Below, one piece after another: positions 45,405 through 55,020 of a stretch of 64,000 bases of DNA (position 1 is the stretch's first letter; the number at the start of each line of letters is the position of its first letter). The notes under the pieces were generated by a model. The model had not been told where the DNA came from. It searched no databases and saw nothing but the letters and a program-made list of their open reading frames with translations. The translations under genes and the position numbers were made by a program. Origin of the DNA: an uncultured Erythrobacter sp. (GTDB lineage: Bacteria; Pseudomonadota; Alphaproteobacteria; Sphingomonadales; Sphingomonadaceae); assembly GCA_947494705.1 (NCBI GenBank), contig CANLVN010000003.1, forward strand, positions 744,001 through 808,000. Reading direction: 5' to 3'.

Positions 45405-46801
45405 ACCGTCAGCAATCCTTATTGACTGCGCGCGGAGTAACCGACGAGCATGATCGTCTTCTGACTGCCGACGAGCCGTTGGCGGAGCTGCATGAGAATT
45501 GCGGCGGCGCTGTTCCGGGGACCTTGGCAGTGCCCGAACTGCTGGAGCTCGTGCGCGAGGCGCGCCGCCTCAATCTTCGTATCGCGCGAGCCTTCCAGGC
45601 GTTCGATGGAGAGGAGACCGTCACCGGCTTCGCCCGCATCAACCCCCTTTCCGAAACGCAAGGTGGGGGCTGCGAAATTCTCATAGAGAATTGGCACAGC
45701 ATGCCGCAGATGCCGATCCCTGAACGCGATGTCGCTGATCGCATGGACGCCGTCGACCGCGCCGTTGCTGAAGTTACCGGACGCCTCGATGCTCGCCAAT
45801 GCGTGCGTTATCTGAGCGCCAGCGCGCCAGATGGCCTGGCCTTGCAGGAGGCGATTCTGAGTGCTCCGGGCAAGGTGTGGAGCGATTATCTCGAGCTTGT
45901 CGGTTTGTCCCATTCCCAGCCCTTGCACTGGCGCATTCTCGATGGAACGACGTGCAAACTGCCGGGCTCGCACCGCAACTGGCGCGCTAGGCTGATCCCG
46001 GTCGGCCCTCAGGGTGCCGCACCCCGCGGTTTCGACCTGTTGCTAGTGGCCGATGAGCCGCTGTTGAGCGATCCCAGAACCGAAAATGACAATGTTGAGG
46101 TCGCTCATTCCCGTCTGATCGGCAGCGCTCTGACTCCGGCCCTGCGTCAGCCCATCGCCCGGATCATCGCCAATGCGGAAACAATCCGCACACGGCTCGC
46201 CGGTCCGTTGCGCCCGGAATACAGCGAATATGCGGGCAATATCGCGTCAGCTGGGCAGCACCTGTCGGGTATGCTCGATGACCTTGCCGACCTCGAAGTT
46301 GTCGAAGCGGAAGACTTCACGACTGCGAAAGATCGTGTCGACCTAGCCGATGCCGCACAGCGTGCTGCAGGTATCCTTGGCGTGCGCGCGCAGAACCGAT
46401 CGATCCGTATCAAACTTGAGAAGCCCGACGATCCGCTCATCGCCGTGGGCGAATTCCGACGCGTATTGCAGGTGCTCATCAACCTGATCGGCAATGCCAT
46501 CGCCTATTCGCCCGAAGGGAGCGAGGTGAATGTAATTGTTGGCGAGGCGGATGAGGGCAAGGTCCAGGCGCGCATTATCGACCAGGGGCCGGGCGTTGAT
46601 CCCGAAGAAGCAAAGCGCATATTCGACAAGTTCGAACGGCTCGGACGCGATAGCGATGGGGGGAACGACAGCGGATCTGGCCTCGGCCTTTATATCTCTC
46701 GCAGGCTTGCGCTCGCGATGGATGGCGATCTTGAAGTGATCGCTAATGGTGACGATGCCGTCGGCGCCGAATTCAGGTTTAGTTTGCCGGGAATTGACTG
46801 A
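45401..46801 (+). CDS. Histidine kinase-like protein with Pro in place of the phospho-accepting His
   Basis: A 466-residue cytosolic protein. Residues ~45-220 look like a degenerate PAS region (RLNLRIARAFQAFDGEETVT, HWRILDGTTCKLPGSHRNWR). The DHp helix contains ALTPALRQPIARIIANAETI; aligned on LR-x-P it matches the SHELRTPL H-box with Pro246 at the His position. The HATPase domain is intact: N box INLIGNAIAYSPEG (Asn365), G1 DQGPGVD (Asp394), F box IFDKFERL and G2 GSGLGLYISRRLA. It should bind ATP but not autophosphorylate at this site. DivL of Caulobacter is a known precedent for a kinase without the His. It is translationally coupled to the helical protein. Confidence 0.8.
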   Translation: MNRQQSLLTARGVTDEHDRLLTADEPLAELHENCGGAVPGTLAVPELLELVREARRLNLRIARAFQAFDGEETVTGFARINPLSETQGGGCEILIENWHSMPQMPIPERDVADRMDAVDRAVAEVTGRLDARQCVRYLSASAPDGLALQEAILSAPGKVWSDYLELVGLSHSQPLHWRILDGTTCKLPGSHRNWRARLIPVGPQGAAPRGFDLLLVADEPLLSDPRTENDNVEVAHSRLIGSALTPALRQPIARIIANAETIRTRLAGPLRPEYSEYAGNIASAGQHLSGMLDDLADLEVVEAEDFTTAKDRVDLADAAQRAAGILGVRAQNRSIRIKLEKPDDPLIAVGEFRRVLQVLINLIGNAIAYSPEGSEVNVIVGEADEGKVQARIIDQGPGVDPEEAKRIFDKFERLGRDSDGGNDSGSGLGLYISRRLALAMDGDLEVIANGDDAVGAEFRFSLPGID

Positions 46802-46807
46802 AGCGCT

Positions 46808-47008
46808 TCATTTACCAGCAGCAATCCGCTGCAGGCCTAGCAGGATAGCCCCGCCTACAGCACAACACGCCAGTCCGATCCAAATCCATTCTCTTTGACC
46901 CAACATGAAGCTGTTGCGCGGCCAGTCGAGCAATCCGGTACCTTGAGCGGTCCACATGAGGCCGCACACGACCAGTGCGAAGCCAAGCGCTCGCGCGATG
47001 ATCCACAC
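46808..47008 (-). CDS. 66-residue two-TM hypothetical protein
   Basis: A small protein with two hydrophobic segments (ALGFALVVCGLMWTAQG and WIWIGLACCAVGGAILLGL) and a short basic end. The GTG start is the only reasonable one; upstream in frame the peptide is very basic and runs into gltA. It lies 40 bases downstream of gltA on the same strand and converges on the kinase-like gene six bases away. I do not recognise a family. Codon use is like that of its neighbours, which supports it as a gene. Confidence 0.55.
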   Translation of the reverse strand: MWIIARALGFALVVCGLMWTAQGTGLLDWPRNSFMLGQREWIWIGLACCAVGGAILLGLQRIAAGK

Positions 47009-47048
47009 GAGATGGTGCAGCGCGCGGCGCTTGGTCGAGGATGCCCTC

Positions 47049-48335
47049 TTAGCGATCGCTCAAGGGTACGTAGTCGCGTTGCGTCGGGCCGGTGTAGAGC
47101 TGACGCGGACGACCGATTACCTGGGCGGGATCGGAAATCATTTCGTTCCACTGCGCAACCCAGCCGACAGTGCGCGCGAGGGCGAAAAGCGCGGTGAACA
47201 TCGTGGTCGGGAAGCCGATCGCCGAGAGGATGATGCCCGAATAGAAATCGACATTCGGGAACAGCTTCTTCTCACGGAAATAGTCGTCGTTGAGCGCTAT
47301 TTCCTCGAGTTGCAGGGCGGTTTCGAACACAGGGTCCTTGACCTTCAGAGCATCGAACACTTCACGAACGGTCTTTTGCATGACCGTCGCGCGGGGGTCG
47401 TAATTCTTGTAGACGCGGTGGCCGAAGCCCATCAGGCGGAACGGGTCGTTCTTGTCCTTGGCTCGCTCGATATAGTGCGGAATCTTGTCGGGCGTGCCGA
47501 TTTCCCGCAGCATATTGAGAGCCGCTTCGTTCGCGCCGCCATGTGCCGGGCCCCAGAGGCAGGCAATGCCGGCCGAAATACACGCAAACGGGTTCGCGCC
47601 CGAGGAGCCTGCAAGACGCACGGTCGAGGTCGAGGCGTTCTGTTCGTGGTCGGCATGCAGAATGAAGATGCGATCCATCGCCTTCTCGACTTCGGGGATC
47701 ACCTCGTATTCCTCGGCCGGAACGCCGAAGGTCATGCGCAGGAAGTTACCAGTGTAGCTCAGGTCGTTCTTCGGATGCATGAAGGGCTGGCCGACTGCGT
47801 ACTTGTAGGCATTGGCAGCAATGGTCGGCATCTTTGCGATCAGGCGGTGCGAGCTGATCTTGCGGTGCTCGGGGTCCGAAATGTCGGTGCTGTCATGGTA
47901 GAACGCCGACAGGGCGCCAACCACGCCGCACATGATCGCCATCGGGTGAGCATCGCGACGGAAGCCCTGATAGAACTGACGCATCTGGTCGTGCAGCATG
48001 GTGTGATAGGTGATGGTGTTCGTGAAGTCGTCGAGTTCATTCGACGTCGGCAGTTCGCCGTTGAGGAGCAGGTAGCTCACTTCCATGAAGCTCGAATTCT
48101 CGGCGAGCTGACCGATGGGATAGCCGCGATGCAGCAGCACACCTTCGTTGCCGTCGATATAAGTCAGCGCGCTTTCGCAGCTGGCGGTCGACTTGAACCC
48201 CGGGTCGTACGTAAACTTGCCCGTTTCCCCGTAGAGCTTGCGGATATCAAACACGTCGGGGCCGGTGCTGCCTTGGAGAACGGGAAACTCGGTGGTTTCG
48301 CCGCCCAGTTCGAGTTTGGCGTTTTTGTCTGCCAA
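47049..48335 (-). CDS. gltA: Citrate synthase
   Basis: A 428-residue type II (NADH-sensitive hexameric class) citrate synthase that condenses oxaloacetate and acetyl-CoA. Active-site segments: [20 protein letters not shown] (His), [15 protein letters not shown] (His), [16 protein letters not shown] and [15 protein letters not shown] (Asp). A TTG start is chosen because AGGAGA lies seven bases upstream and it gives [11 protein letters not shown], a normal N-terminus; no ATG or GTG lies nearby. It is 34 bases downstream of gltX on the same strand. Confidence 0.95.
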   Translation of the reverse strand: MADKNAKLELGGETTEFPVLQGSTGPDVFDIRKLYGETGKFTYDPGFKSTASCESALTYIDGNEGVLLHRGYPIGQLAENSSFMEVSYLLLNGELPTSNELDDFTNTITYHTMLHDQMRQFYQGFRRDAHPMAIMCGVVGALSAFYHDSTDISDPEHRKISSHRLIAKMPTIAANAYKYAVGQPFMHPKNDLSYTGNFLRMTFGVPAEEYEVIPEVEKAMDRIFILHADHEQNASTSTVRLAGSSGANPFACISAGIACLWGPAHGGANEAALNMLREIGTPDKIPHYIERAKDKNDPFRLMGFGHRVYKNYDPRATVMQKTVREVFDALKVKDPVFETALQLEEIALNDDYFREKKLFPNVDFYSGIILSAIGFPTTMFTALFALARTVGWVAQWNEMISDPAQVIGRPRQLYTGPTQRDYVPLSDR

Positions 48336-48369
48336 GATGTGTCTCCTGCTCTCTTCCTGATCGTTTGGC

Positions 48370-49785
48370 TTACGCAGCCTGTGCGTTGAGCCGTGCCAGG
48401 GATTCGTCCCGTCCCAAAAGGACCAAAACATCGAAAATTCCGGGCGACGTTGTCGTTCCGGTAAGTGCCGCGCGCATGGGCTGCGCCAGCTTACCCAGGC
48501 CCAGTTCCAGTTCCTCGGCAAGCGATTTGGTAGTGGCTTCGAGAGCCGGACTTGTCCAGTCCTTTTCCTTCGCAAGTGCGGTAGAAATTGCACCCAATCG
48601 CTCGCGCCCTTCATCGTCGAGCAGCTTTGCCGCTTTTTCGGTCATCTCGAGCGGGCGCTTGGCGAACAAAAATTGAGCGCCCTCAGCCAGTTCGTCGAGA
48701 TTCTTGGCGCGGGTTTTGAGGAACGGCATCGCCTGTGTCAGCAGATCGACGTCGACATCTCCTTCGATGCGGCTCGCCACTAATTCAGCGAGCTGCGCAT
48801 CGTCTGCCTCGCGGATATAGTGGCCGTTGAGGTTCTCCAGCTTCTTGATGTCGAAGCGTGAGGGGCTTTTGCCCACGCCTGCCAGATCGAACAGTTCGAT
48901 CGCTTCCGCGCGGCTGATTTCTTCGCGGTCGCCATGGCCCCATCCCAGCCGCAGCAGATAATTGAAGAGCGCATCGGGAATGATCCCCATTTCGTCGCGA
49001 TAGGCATCGACGCCGAGCGCACCATGGCGCTTGGAGAGCTTCGCCCCATCCGAGCCGTGGATCAAGGGAATGTGGGCGTAGACTGGGTCGGGCCAGCCTC
49101 CTTCGATTGCGTCCATCGCACGGTAGATTGGCAACTGTCGGAAGGCGTTATTGAGATGGTCGTCGCCGCGAATCACATGGGTGACGCCCATGTCATGATC
49201 ATCGACCACCACCGCGAGCATATAGGTCGGCGTACCGTCGGCGCGCAGGATAATATAATCGTCGATTTCAGCGTTCTTCACCGAGACAGTGCCTTGGACG
49301 CGGTCCTGGATGCTGGTCTCGCCTTCTCGCGGGGTCTTCAGCCGCACGGTGAAGGGCGCGCCTTCCTGCTCCGGTCCCGGTTCGCGGTCGCGCCAGCGGC
49401 CGTCATATCGCATGGGCTGCTTGTTCGCGCGCTGCTCTGCGCGCATCGCCTCTAGTTCCTCAGGCGTTGCATAACAACGATAGGCGTGGCCCGCCTCCAG
49501 CAGCGCATTCGCAATGTCGGCATGGCGGCCTGCACGTTGCGACTGAAAAACAGGCTCGTCGTCATAGTCCAGGCCCATCCAGTTCAGTCCGTCGAGGATG
49601 GCGTCGATAGCTTCCTGCGTAGAACGCTTGGCATCGGTGTCCTCGATTCTGAGCAGCGCCTTGCCACCGTGGTGCCGCGCAAATAGCCAGTTAAACAACG
49701 CGGTGCGCGCCCCGCCGATATGAAGAAAACCGGTCGGGGAGGGGGCAAAACGAGTGACAACCTTCTGGCTTTCGGGGCTTGCCAT
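48370..49785 (-). CDS. gltX: Glutamyl-tRNA synthetase
   Basis: A 471-residue class I synthetase. [21 protein letters not shown] contains the HIGH-like HIGG motif and [17 protein letters not shown] the KMSKS-like KLSKR motif; [17 protein letters not shown] and YKxDxxP-like elements fit the discriminating enzyme. The start MASPESQK was preferred to an in-frame ATG ten codons upstream. It is divergent from comEC with a 65-base gap and leads into gltA. Many alphaproteobacteria have two GltX; only this copy is in the window. Confidence 0.95.
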   Translation of the reverse strand: MASPESQKVVTRFAPSPTGFLHIGGARTALFNWLFARHHGGKALLRIEDTDAKRSTQEAIDAILDGLNWMGLDYDDEPVFQSQRAGRHADIANALLEAGHAYRCYATPEELEAMRAEQRANKQPMRYDGRWRDREPGPEQEGAPFTVRLKTPREGETSIQDRVQGTVSVKNAEIDDYIILRADGTPTYMLAVVVDDHDMGVTHVIRGDDHLNNAFRQLPIYRAMDAIEGGWPDPVYAHIPLIHGSDGAKLSKRHGALGVDAYRDEMGIIPDALFNYLLRLGWGHGDREEISRAEAIELFDLAGVGKSPSRFDIKKLENLNGHYIREADDAQLAELVASRIEGDVDVDLLTQAMPFLKTRAKNLDELAEGAQFLFAKRPLEMTEKAAKLLDDEGRERLGAISTALAKEKDWTSPALEATTKSLAEELELGLGKLAQPMRAALTGTTTSPGIFDVLVLLGRDESLARLNAQAA

Positions 49786-49850
49786 AGCTGCGTAATTCCT
49801 ATTCACAGGGCGCATCCTGGACGCTGCGCGAACCCAGGGAGACGGGGTCG

Positions 49851-52127
49851 ATGGCAGATACGCCGATTATTCCAATGGGGGACGACACAGCCGGAAAACC
49901 GGCTGCTCTCGGCGCTGGTACTGGCACGGCCAACGCAGCGGGCGGGCTACGCGAACCCCGTGCGAGCCTGTGGCAAAGGGGCGAGGGATTGTCCAGTCTC
50001 GCTCTCGCCGTGGGGGACCACGTCGAGTCGTTTCTGGGCGAAGCGGGCTTTGATCGTGCTCCTTGGCTGGCGGTCGTGTTTGCGAGCGGGATTTTTGCGT
50101 GGTTCGCTCTTGATACGCCGTGGCAATGGACAGCTGCAATCGGGCTTTCGTTTATTGCCTCGATATTTGCGCTTGCGGCGTGGCGCGACCGGCACGAGCG
50201 CGACCAGTTGCGACGTGCAGTGATCGCTTGCAGCCTCGTATTTGCCTTGGGAATGTCGATCATCTGGGCTCGCTCCGAAATCGTAGGAGCAGAGGCCTTT
50301 GAACGCCCGGTTATCCAACAGGTGCAGGGCTATGTGCTCAGCCGCGAAGATCAGCCTGCACAAGACCGCACGCGTCTGACACTGGCCGTGCGCGATGCCG
50401 GGACCGCCGAAAGTCGAAAGATCCGGGTGAACGTCCCGCTCGAAGTCGCGGCCGAAGCACTCGACGGGTTCGAGGACGAGGCTCTGGCGGAAGGAGCCAT
50501 CGTGCGAATGCGGGTGCGCCTTATGCCTCCGGCGAGCCCGATGCTCCCCGGCGCATACGACTTTGCGCGCGCGGCGTGGTTCATGGGGCTGTCAGGGACC
50601 GGCAGCGTGCTGGGCGGTGTCACCATCGTAGAACCCGCACCCGAAGCGAGCGGAATCGCGGCTATCCAACGTGCATTGTCGGGCCATGTGCGCGGGCAGG
50701 TCGAAGGGTCGGCAGGCACAATTGCCGCCGCGTTTGCCAGCGGCGATCGCGGTTCGATAGTGGAAGCAGACGAAGACGCCATGCGCGATGCAGGCCTCAC
50801 CCATCTTCTTTCGATCAGCGGCCTTCATGTGAGTGCGGTCATCGCGGCGGCCTATCTGGTGGTGTTAAAGGTTCTGGCGCTGTTTCCAGCGCTCGCTTTG
50901 CGCGTGAGGTTGCCGGTACTGGCGGCGGCGGGCGGCGCACTGGCGGGCATCGGATACACGCTTTTGACGGGAGCCGAAGTGCCGACAGTACGAAGCTGTG
51001 CAGCAGCGATGCTGGTGCTGATTGCGTTGGCGCTCGGACGCGAGGCGCTATCACTCAGGATGGTTGCAGCGGCGGCAGTCTTTGTTCTCTTGCTCTGGCC
51101 AGAGAGCGTGATCGGGCCGAGCTTCCAGATGAGCTTTGCCGCCGTGCTGGCGATCGTCGCCCTGTCTTCGAGCGGCCCGGTACGCGCATTTCTCGCCGCG
51201 CGCGAAGAGAGTTGGCTCAAGCGGACGGGTCGCGGGGTGGTAATGCTCTTCGTGACCGGGCTGGTGATCGAAATTGCGCTCATGCCCATTGTTCTGTTCC
51301 ATTTCCATCGCGCCGGGTTCTACGGTGCGTTTGCCAATGTGATCGCTATTCCCCTGGTCACCTTTGTCTCGATGCCCCTTATTGCGGTGGCGATGCTGTT
51401 CGACCTTGTGGGTTTGGGTGCGCCTTTCTGGTGGTTGGTCGAGCGTTCACTGGAACTGCTGCTGGCCATCGCACATTTCACCGCGGCGCAGCCCGGCGCC
51501 GTCAAGCTCATGCCGCAGATGAGCAGTCTGACCATAGCGCTGTTTGTGCTGGGTGGGCTGTGGCTTGCACTGTGGAGCGGTCGTGCGCGGCTGCTCGGTT
51601 TCGTCCCTGCGGTGATTGCATCGATCATGCTTCTTGCAACGCCCATTTCCGATGTTCTCATCGGACGAGAAGGGCGACATGTTGGCATTACCATCGAGGG
51701 TGAGGATGGGAGCCGTCGACTGCTTTCCCTGCGCGACAGCCGCTCATCGTATTCACGTGATAACCTGCTTGAGCTTGCCAGCATCACCAGCGATCCGATC
51801 CCGCTTGCAGAGTGGGACGGGGCGCGCTGTTCGACGGAGTTCTGTACGATCGTCATCGATCGGGGAGGGCGCAATTGGGTGCTTCTGCTGGCTCGCAATC
51901 GCGACATGATCGAGGAGCGCGCGCTAGCCGCTGCCTGCGAACGGGCCGACATTGTCGTCGCCGACCGCTTCCTCCCCCGCTCGTGTGCGCCGCGATGGCT
52001 GAAGGCCGACCGGGGGATGCTGATGCGCACAGGAGGTCTTGCGCTTGACCTTACCAACGAACGCATCATCACCGTTGCTACTGGGCAGGGTGAGCATGGC
52101 TGGTGGCGTGGCGAACGCGGAGACTGA
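49851..52127 (+). CDS. comEC: ComEC/Rec2-type competence membrane protein
   Basis: A 758-residue inner-membrane protein of the DNA-uptake channel family. Two or three TMs near residues 60-110 precede a DUF4131 region, then the Competence domain with LTHLLSISGLHVSAVIAAAY, AGIGYTLLTGAEVPTVRSCA and a run of TM helices to about 590. The C-terminal ~150 residues resemble the metallo-beta-lactamase part (RADIVVADRFLPRSCAPRWL), but the HxHxDH metal motif is absent, so this end is catalytically dead or degenerate. No other competence genes are nearby. It is divergent from gltX and converges on lexA 35 bases away. Confidence 0.9.
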   Translation: MADTPIIPMGDDTAGKPAALGAGTGTANAAGGLREPRASLWQRGEGLSSLALAVGDHVESFLGEAGFDRAPWLAVVFASGIFAWFALDTPWQWTAAIGLSFIASIFALAAWRDRHERDQLRRAVIACSLVFALGMSIIWARSEIVGAEAFERPVIQQVQGYVLSREDQPAQDRTRLTLAVRDAGTAESRKIRVNVPLEVAAEALDGFEDEALAEGAIVRMRVRLMPPASPMLPGAYDFARAAWFMGLSGTGSVLGGVTIVEPAPEASGIAAIQRALSGHVRGQVEGSAGTIAAAFASGDRGSIVEADEDAMRDAGLTHLLSISGLHVSAVIAAAYLVVLKVLALFPALALRVRLPVLAAAGGALAGIGYTLLTGAEVPTVRSCAAAMLVLIALALGREALSLRMVAAAAVFVLLLWPESVIGPSFQMSFAAVLAIVALSSSGPVRAFLAAREESWLKRTGRGVVMLFVTGLVIEIALMPIVLFHFHRAGFYGAFANVIAIPLVTFVSMPLIAVAMLFDLVGLGAPFWWLVERSLELLLAIAHFTAAQPGAVKLMPQMSSLTIALFVLGGLWLALWSGRARLLGFVPAVIASIMLLATPISDVLIGREGRHVGITIEGEDGSRRLLSLRDSRSSYSRDNLLELASITSDPIPLAEWDGARCSTEFCTIVIDRGGRNWVLLLARNRDMIEERALAAACERADIVVADRFLPRSCAPRWLKADRGMLMRTGGLALDLTNERIITVATGQGEHGWWRGERGD

Positions 52128-52162
52128 CTCAGCCCCGCGCGCGCATTCACGCCAACTCCGTG

Positions 52163-52858
52163 TCAGTGATAGCGGCGCAGAAGTCCAGCCAGCTTGCCCT
52201 GAACCTCGACTTCGTCGGATCCATAGACCTGCGCTTCATATGTCGCATTGGCCGGGTCGAGCCGCACCATCGCGCCATCCTTGTGCAGGTATTTGAGCGT
52301 CGCTTCCTCGCCACGCACCAGAGCGACCACGATTTCGCCGTCTCGGGCAGTGTTGGTCCGCCTCACGAGTGCGAAGTCACCGTCGAAGATGCCTGCCTCG
52401 ATCATCGAATCCCCCGAAACCTCAAGGGCATAGTGCTCACCAGGGCCAAGCAATGCTGCCGGGACCGGAAGGGAATTCTGCCCTTCAAGCGCTTCGATTG
52501 GAGCGCCGGCCGCGATCCGGCCGTGCAGCGGTATCTCGATTACATCGTTCGCGGGTTCGGGCGCTTTCGCCATGACAGTGGACGCCGAAGCGACCGCGTC
52601 ATTGGCAACCTTGGCCGCGCGCGGTGCGGTCACGGCATCCTCAGGCACCTTGATTACTTCAAGCGCGCGAGCCCGATTGGGCAGGCGGCGGATGAAGCCG
52701 CGCTCCTCAAGCGCAGAAATCAGGCGGTGAACGCCTGACTTGCTCTTGAGATCGAGCGCTTCCTTCATCTCCTCGAAACTCGGCGAGATGCCGGTTTCCT
52801 CAAGCCGCTCCTGTATGAAGCGGATCAACTCGTGCTGTTTTGCCGTAAGCATGGGCAA
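52163..52858 (-). CDS. lexA: LexA repressor
   Basis: A 231-residue SOS repressor. The N-terminal winged helix ([40 protein letters not shown]) binds DNA. The self-cleavage site Ala-Gly lies in [20 protein letters not shown]; the catalytic Ser is in [16 protein letters not shown] and the Lys in [12 protein letters not shown]. The long linker between domains ([20 protein letters not shown]) is typical of alphaproteobacteria. A GAAC-N7-GAAC box overlaps its own promoter, so it is probably autoregulated. Confidence 0.96.
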   Translation of the reverse strand: MPMLTAKQHELIRFIQERLEETGISPSFEEMKEALDLKSKSGVHRLISALEERGFIRRLPNRARALEVIKVPEDAVTAPRAAKVANDAVASASTVMAKAPEPANDVIEIPLHGRIAAGAPIEALEGQNSLPVPAALLGPGEHYALEVSGDSMIEAGIFDGDFALVRRTNTARDGEIVVALVRGEEATLKYLHKDGAMVRLDPANATYEAQVYGSDEVEVQGKLAGLLRRYH

Positions 52859-52953
52859 ACTCCATCAACCACCTGTCAGCGCGCCCTCAGAGGCACCGTT
52901 TCGCGCTAAGGCGAGGGGTGCGGTGAATGGCACTGTTCGTGCACCGATATGGT

Positions 52954-52968
52954 GAACGAATGCGGAAC
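52954..52968 (-). promoter_or_regulatory. lexA: LexA (SOS) box
   Basis: GAAC GAATGCG GAAC, read GTTC-N7-GTTC on the lexA strand, is an exact match to the alphaproteobacterial SOS box. It lies about 96 bases upstream of the lexA start and abuts the -10 element, so bound LexA would block polymerase. It implies negative autoregulation. Confidence 0.9.
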
Positions 52969-52996
52969 AATTAGGCAACTCCTACAGCCAAGTCAA
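52968..52996 (-). promoter_or_regulatory. lexA: lexA promoter (-35 TTGACT, -10 TAATTG)
   Basis: On the minus strand TTGACT (52991-52996) and TAATTG (52968-52973) are 17 bases apart. The SOS box begins at the last base of the -10. The arrangement gives lexA its own promoter, although moeA upstream reads in the same direction. Confidence 0.7.
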
Positions 52997-53024
52997 GCAT
53001 GCTTGCGCCGCTAAGCCGCGCGAT

Positions 53025-54245
53025 TCAGCCACTTTGGAGGTTGTAGGCCATGACTGTCTCACCAGGGGCGCATTCGACCGACCCGGCGGGCCGGTCGATC
53101 AGGCAGTTGGCGCGCGCGAGTGACAGGAGCGCGCTGGAGTCCTGCGAGGAGGCAAGGTGCACTTGCACCCCATCACTCACCCCGCGCAGGAACTCACGCC
53201 TTGGCCCGGTCGAAGGCAGCGTCTCTGCTGCAACCAAGCGATGAGCATGCGGGAGGGGGGAGGCTGCCCCCATCGCCTTGCGCACCAGCGGCAGCGCGAA
53301 CAACTGCGCTGTCACGAAGCTGGAAACCGGATTGCCAGGCAGGCCGAGGATCACCTGCCGCCCCCAGTCCGCCTCGCGCGTCGCCACCATCAGTGGTTTG
53401 CCCGGCTTCACCGCGACCTTCCAGAAGTCGATCCGCGCGCCCCAGTCCTCCAGCGCCGCGCGCACAAGGTCGTGGTCCCCGACAGAGGCACCACCCGAGG
53501 TGACCAGCACGTGACAGTCCTCGGCAAGCCGCAGCGCATCGCCCAGCGCTTCCATGCTGTCGCCGACCGGCCCGATGCGTTCTGGAGTTCCGACCAGTCG
53601 GGCTAGCATGGCAGCGAGCATCGCCCCGTTGCTGGCCGGGATGCGGTGCGGCTCCACCCGCTGTCCGACCGGCACCAGCTCGTCGCCGCTGTCCAGCACC
53701 GCAACTCTCGGCGGTGCCACGACTTCGAGGCTTGCATGACCCGCCGCGATGGCAAGTGCGATGGCGGCGGGCGTGACCGGGTCACCAGCGCGCAGCACCG
53801 TGTCGCCTTCGCTGAAGTCGAGTCCTGCGCGGCGGATGTGCTGGCCCTCGCTTGGCTGCTCGGTCGCTTCGACCCGTTCGTCCTCGCGGACGGCGTCTTC
53901 CTGGATCAGCACCCGGTCCGCGCCGCTCGGCATGTGCGCGCCGGTGGAGATGCGGGTGCATTGCCCTGCCGTCAGCGCGCCATCCAACGGAGCGCCAGCG
54001 CGAGACTCGCCGACCAGCTCCCACGGGCCGTCGCCGCACAGCGCATAGCCATCCATCGCCGACAGGTCGGCGGCGGGCTGGGTGCGAAGCGCGTGGTGGT
54101 CCTGTGCGAGGTAGCGCTGGGCGATGCCTGCAATGGAGCCGGTGCTGTCTGCGTCGTTCCGCAGGTCGAGCGTTTGCTTGGGCAGCGCGGGTGCCAGTGC
54201 CAGCAGCCGCTCCTGCGCCTGTTCTAGGGGCATCAGCGCACTCAC
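53025..54245 (-). CDS. moeA: Molybdopterin molybdotransferase
   Basis: A 406-residue enzyme that inserts molybdate into adenylylated molybdopterin. [53 protein letters not shown] and [18 protein letters not shown] are MoeA signatures; a C-terminal MoeA_C barrel completes it. The GTG start overlaps the moaC stop (GTGA); an ATG four codons later is possible. It follows moaC directly, as a two-gene cofactor unit. Confidence 0.95.
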   Translation of the reverse strand: MSALMPLEQAQERLLALAPALPKQTLDLRNDADSTGSIAGIAQRYLAQDHHALRTQPAADLSAMDGYALCGDGPWELVGESRAGAPLDGALTAGQCTRISTGAHMPSGADRVLIQEDAVREDERVEATEQPSEGQHIRRAGLDFSEGDTVLRAGDPVTPAAIALAIAAGHASLEVVAPPRVAVLDSGDELVPVGQRVEPHRIPASNGAMLAAMLARLVGTPERIGPVGDSMEALGDALRLAEDCHVLVTSGGASVGDHDLVRAALEDWGARIDFWKVAVKPGKPLMVATREADWGRQVILGLPGNPVSSFVTAQLFALPLVRKAMGAASPLPHAHRLVAAETLPSTGPRREFLRGVSDGVQVHLASSQDSSALLSLARANCLIDRPAGSVECAPGETVMAYNLQSG

Positions 54246-54730
54246 AACGCCGGTGCCTTCCAGTCGCCGCTCTTGCCGCCGCGCTTCTCGACCAGGCGGA
54301 CCTCACCGATCTCCATCGCCTTGTCGATGGCCTTGGCCATGTCGTAGATCGTCAGCAACGCGTTGGAGACAGCCACCATCGCTTCCATCTCGACCCCGGT
54401 CCTGCCGGTCAGCGAGGCTGTGGCGGTGGCGCGTATCGCGTTTGTGGCCCCGTCCTCCTCGAAGGCGAACTCGACGCTCACCGCTTCCAGCCCCAGCGGG
54501 TGGCACAGCGGGATCAGCTCGCCGGTGCGCTTGGCCGCCATGATGCCCGCAACGCGCGCCGTTCCAAGCACGTCGCCCTTGGGCGCATCGCCTGCGCGGA
54601 TCGCGGCCAGTGCCTCGGCACTCATTGCGATCCGCCCGCTCGCGACCGCGAGGCGGGTCGTGGCTGGCTTGCCGCCGACATCGACCATCCGCGCCGCGCC
54701 GTCTTCGCCCAGATGGGTGAGCTTGCTCAT
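54242..54730 (-). CDS. moaC: Cyclic pyranopterin monophosphate synthase accessory protein
   Basis: A 162-residue enzyme that forms cyclic pyranopterin monophosphate together with Moa[41 protein letters not shown] and [20 protein letters not shown] are invariant blocks including the active-site Lys and His. The start [11 protein letters not shown] is standard. It lies downstream of trpC in the same direction but is separated by 286 bases holding a repeat array, so it may have its own promoter. Confidence 0.96.
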   Translation of the reverse strand: MSKLTHLGEDGAARMVDVGGKPATTRLAVASGRIAMSAEALAAIRAGDAPKGDVLGTARVAGIMAAKRTGELIPLCHPLGLEAVSVEFAFEEDGATNAIRATATASLTGRTGVEMEAMVAVSNALLTIYDMAKAIDKAMEIGEVRLVEKRGGKSGDWKAPAL

Positions 54731-54901
54731 GTGCGAAGTCCTACAGGATGGAACACCTGGAACACGGTCTTGGGGAATAAAACCGTGGACCGACGCGAAG
54801 GACGGGTCACCGGGCGGATCGAGTACGAGGGAGAAAGGCTCTTCATGCCGCGGGTTTTTGCACTTTTGCCGGGTGTAGGACAGGGCGAATTTGGACGACA
54901 C

Positions 54902-55020
54902 AAAGTGTGGCTCTTTGCGCCGGAAGTGTAACCTTTTGGGCAAAAGTGTAACTTTGCCGCGGCGAAAGTGTGACCTTATGCGGGGGCGCAGTGTAACCTT
55001 GCGCTGCCGGAAAGTGTCAC
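54902..55020. repeat. Six degenerate ~22-bp direct repeats (GAAAGTGTNACCTT) between moaC and trpC
   Basis: The core AGTGT recurs at 54904, 54925, 54945, 54967, 54990 and 55013, with spacings of 21, 20, 22, 23 and 23 bases. A shared flank reads about GAAAGTGTNACCTTTTGCG. The last copy runs into the trpC stop codon. Near two-turn helical spacing places all copies on one DNA face. Multiple terminal repeats of this size are known at IS21-family ends, so a transposon relic is one reading; a regulator array is another. The rest of the 286-base gap (54731-54900) holds no gene I can support. Confidence 0.8.

Noticed and set aside
46956..48389. 477-codon open frame antisense to gltA
   Set aside because: The citrate synthase motifs on the minus strand settle the coding strand.
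54902..55020. Replication-origin iterons
   Set aside because: No rep, dnaA or par gene is near, no AT-rich melting region is present, and the surrounding genes are chromosomal biosynthesis genes.
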